DNA of 6,118 bases from an archaeon (GTDB lineage: Archaea > Hydrothermarchaeota > Hydrothermarchaeia > JALTZZ01 > JALUTC01): the NCBI GenBank assembly GCA_027058345.1, contig JALUTC010000040.1:1-6118 (forward strand), given 5' to 3'. The position numbers and the translations under genes were made by a program. Shown piece after piece: positions 5,374 to 6,118 of the stretch. Position 1 is the stretch's first letter. Every line of letters begins with the position of its first letter. The notes below the pieces were generated by a model. That model made no database searches. It was not told the origin of the DNA and saw only the letters and a program-made list of their open reading frames with translations.

Positions 5374-6118
5374 TTAATTATTTGCTAATTTTTTTAATTC
5401 TTTTGGAATTTCATTCAATGGTAAAACTTTATCTACACAACCAGTTTCAATTGCAGCTTTTGGCATTGAAAATACAATGCTAGTTTTTTCATCCTGTGCA
5501 ATAGTATATCCTCCCTTTTCCTTTATCTTCTTTATACCTTCGGCACCATCTCTTCCCAATCCCGTCAATATTACGCCTATTGTATTCTTTTCAAAGTTTT
5601 CAGCTGCTGATATCATTGTTACATCAACGCTTGGTCTTACTCCATTAACCTTTGGCGTTTTAATTAATCTTATTCTATCCCTTTCAAAAATTAAATGATA
5701 ATCTCCCCTTGCTACGTATGCAATATTATCGACTAATCTTGCACCATCATATGCTTCAAGAACTTCCATCTTTGAAATTTTATTAAGCCTTTCAGCTAGC
5801 ATTGATGAGAAATATTCCTGAATATGTTGAACAACAATTATGCAGGCATTTATCTCATCTAATTCTTTAAATATTTCCATTAATGCCCTAGGTCCTCCGG
5901 TCGATGCTCCTATAACAATTACCTTCGACAATGTACCTTTTGGTTTTGTTTTTATCTTTACCTCTTCATATTCCTTAAACCTTCTTATTAATTTAAACCT
6001 TTGAATTCTTGCAGCGTTCTTCACCTTTTCTATAATTTCATCCTTAAGTTTTATTATATCAATTGTAACCTCTCCACCTGGTTTTGTTATATAATCGACA
6101 GCACCTAATTCTAAAGCT
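5374..6118 (-). CDS. cheB: CheB protein-glutamate methylesterase (N-terminus beyond right edge)
   Basis: Removes methyl groups from (and deamidates) chemoreceptors, resetting chemotactic sensitivity; activated by CheA phosphorylation of its receiver domain. Cytoplasmic. The methylesterase domain is complete: GASTGG with catalytic Ser (codon 5904-5902), VVQHI with catalytic His (5826-5824), and GLGRDGAEG with catalytic Asp (5550-5548), plus GVRPSVDV and SMPKAA. A GTG at 6024 might be taken as the start, but the frame stays open to the edge. The 31 codons upstream read ALELGAVDYITKP and then KDEIIEKVKNAA, the last strand and helix of a CheY-like receiver domain with its conserved Lys-Pro. The gene is therefore a normal two-domain CheB whose first hundred or so residues lie outside the window. 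The tail DKVLPLNEIPKELKKL is typical. It is followed after one base by the M50 protease gene. CheB implies chemoreceptors and CheA elsewhere in the genome. Confidence 0.95.
   Translation of the reverse strand, partial: ALELGAVDYITKPGGEVTIDIIKLKDEIIEKVKNAARIQRFKLIRRFKEYEEVKIKTKPKGTLSKVIVIGASTGGPRALMEIFKELDEINACIIVVQHIQEYFSSMLAERLNKISKMEVLEAYDGARLVDNIAYVARGDYHLIFERDRIRLIKTPKVNGVRPSVDVTMISAAENFEKNTIGVILTGLGRDGAEGIKKIKEKGGYTIAQDEKTSIVFSMPKAAIETGCVDKVLPLNEIPKELKKLANN

Noticed and set aside
5477..5698. Plus-strand open frame of 73 codons opposite cheB
   Set aside because: Mirror of the conserved CheB catalytic region; hydrophobic, low-complexity product.
1..6118. tRNA, rRNA, CRISPR array, insertion sequence or attachment site
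   Set aside because: No cloverleaf, regularly spaced repeats, transposase or paired terminal repeats seen on reading; nearly all of the window is occupied by intact genes.

Overview
The window looks like part of a euryarchaeal genome (broad sense): AT-rich, with a RadB recombinase paralogue (a euryarchaeal family), a type II methionine aminopeptidase of archaeal size, archaeal-style AT-rich promoter elements and Shine-Dalgarno cores of the GGTGAT type. A CheB methylesterase points to a chemotactic, probably motile cell. A DsrM/DsrK pair followed by a c-type cytochrome points to anaerobic respiration with membrane quinol-like and thiol/disulfide chemistry. I cannot name the genus or species from this sequence.

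Layout. (1) Positions 1-750, minus strand: a short corrinoid adenosyltransferase (cobA/btuR family), then radB one base later; radB runs off the left edge. (2) Positions 751-832: a divergent promoter region with a perfect 16-bp AT palindrome. (3) Positions 833-3867, plus strand: four tightly packed genes. They are a di-heme b membrane subunit (DsrM/HmeC, NarI-like), a large iron-sulfur subunit (DsrK/HmeD, HdrD-like), a small thioredoxin-fold protein that lacks the first active-site cysteine, and a membrane-anchored protein with two CxxCH haem-binding motifs. The unit is closed on both sides, by a divergent gene upstream and a convergent gene downstream. It is therefore complete as it stands and carries no DsrO/DsrP (HmeA/HmeB) and no dsrAB or dsrC. 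(4) Positions 3865-3885: a T-rich convergent termination region. (5) Positions 3884-6118, minus strand: cheB (its N-terminal receiver domain is cut by the right edge), a site-2-protease-like M50 membrane metalloprotease, and map (methionine aminopeptidase). The gaps of 1 and 7 bases suggest one operon.

How the genes may work together. In the central unit, DsrM is expected to exchange electrons with the membrane quinone pool through two b haems. DsrK on the cytoplasmic face is expected to handle a disulfide/thiol couple at a special iron-sulfur cluster. The diheme protein probably faces outward and could connect the complex to an extracytoplasmic redox partner. The thioredoxin-like protein has no signal peptide and is probably cytoplasmic, on the DsrK side; its role is unknown. 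This compact DsrMK-plus-thioredoxin-plus-diheme arrangement is the most interesting part of the window. The flanking genes are housekeeping or chemotaxis functions with no evident link to it.
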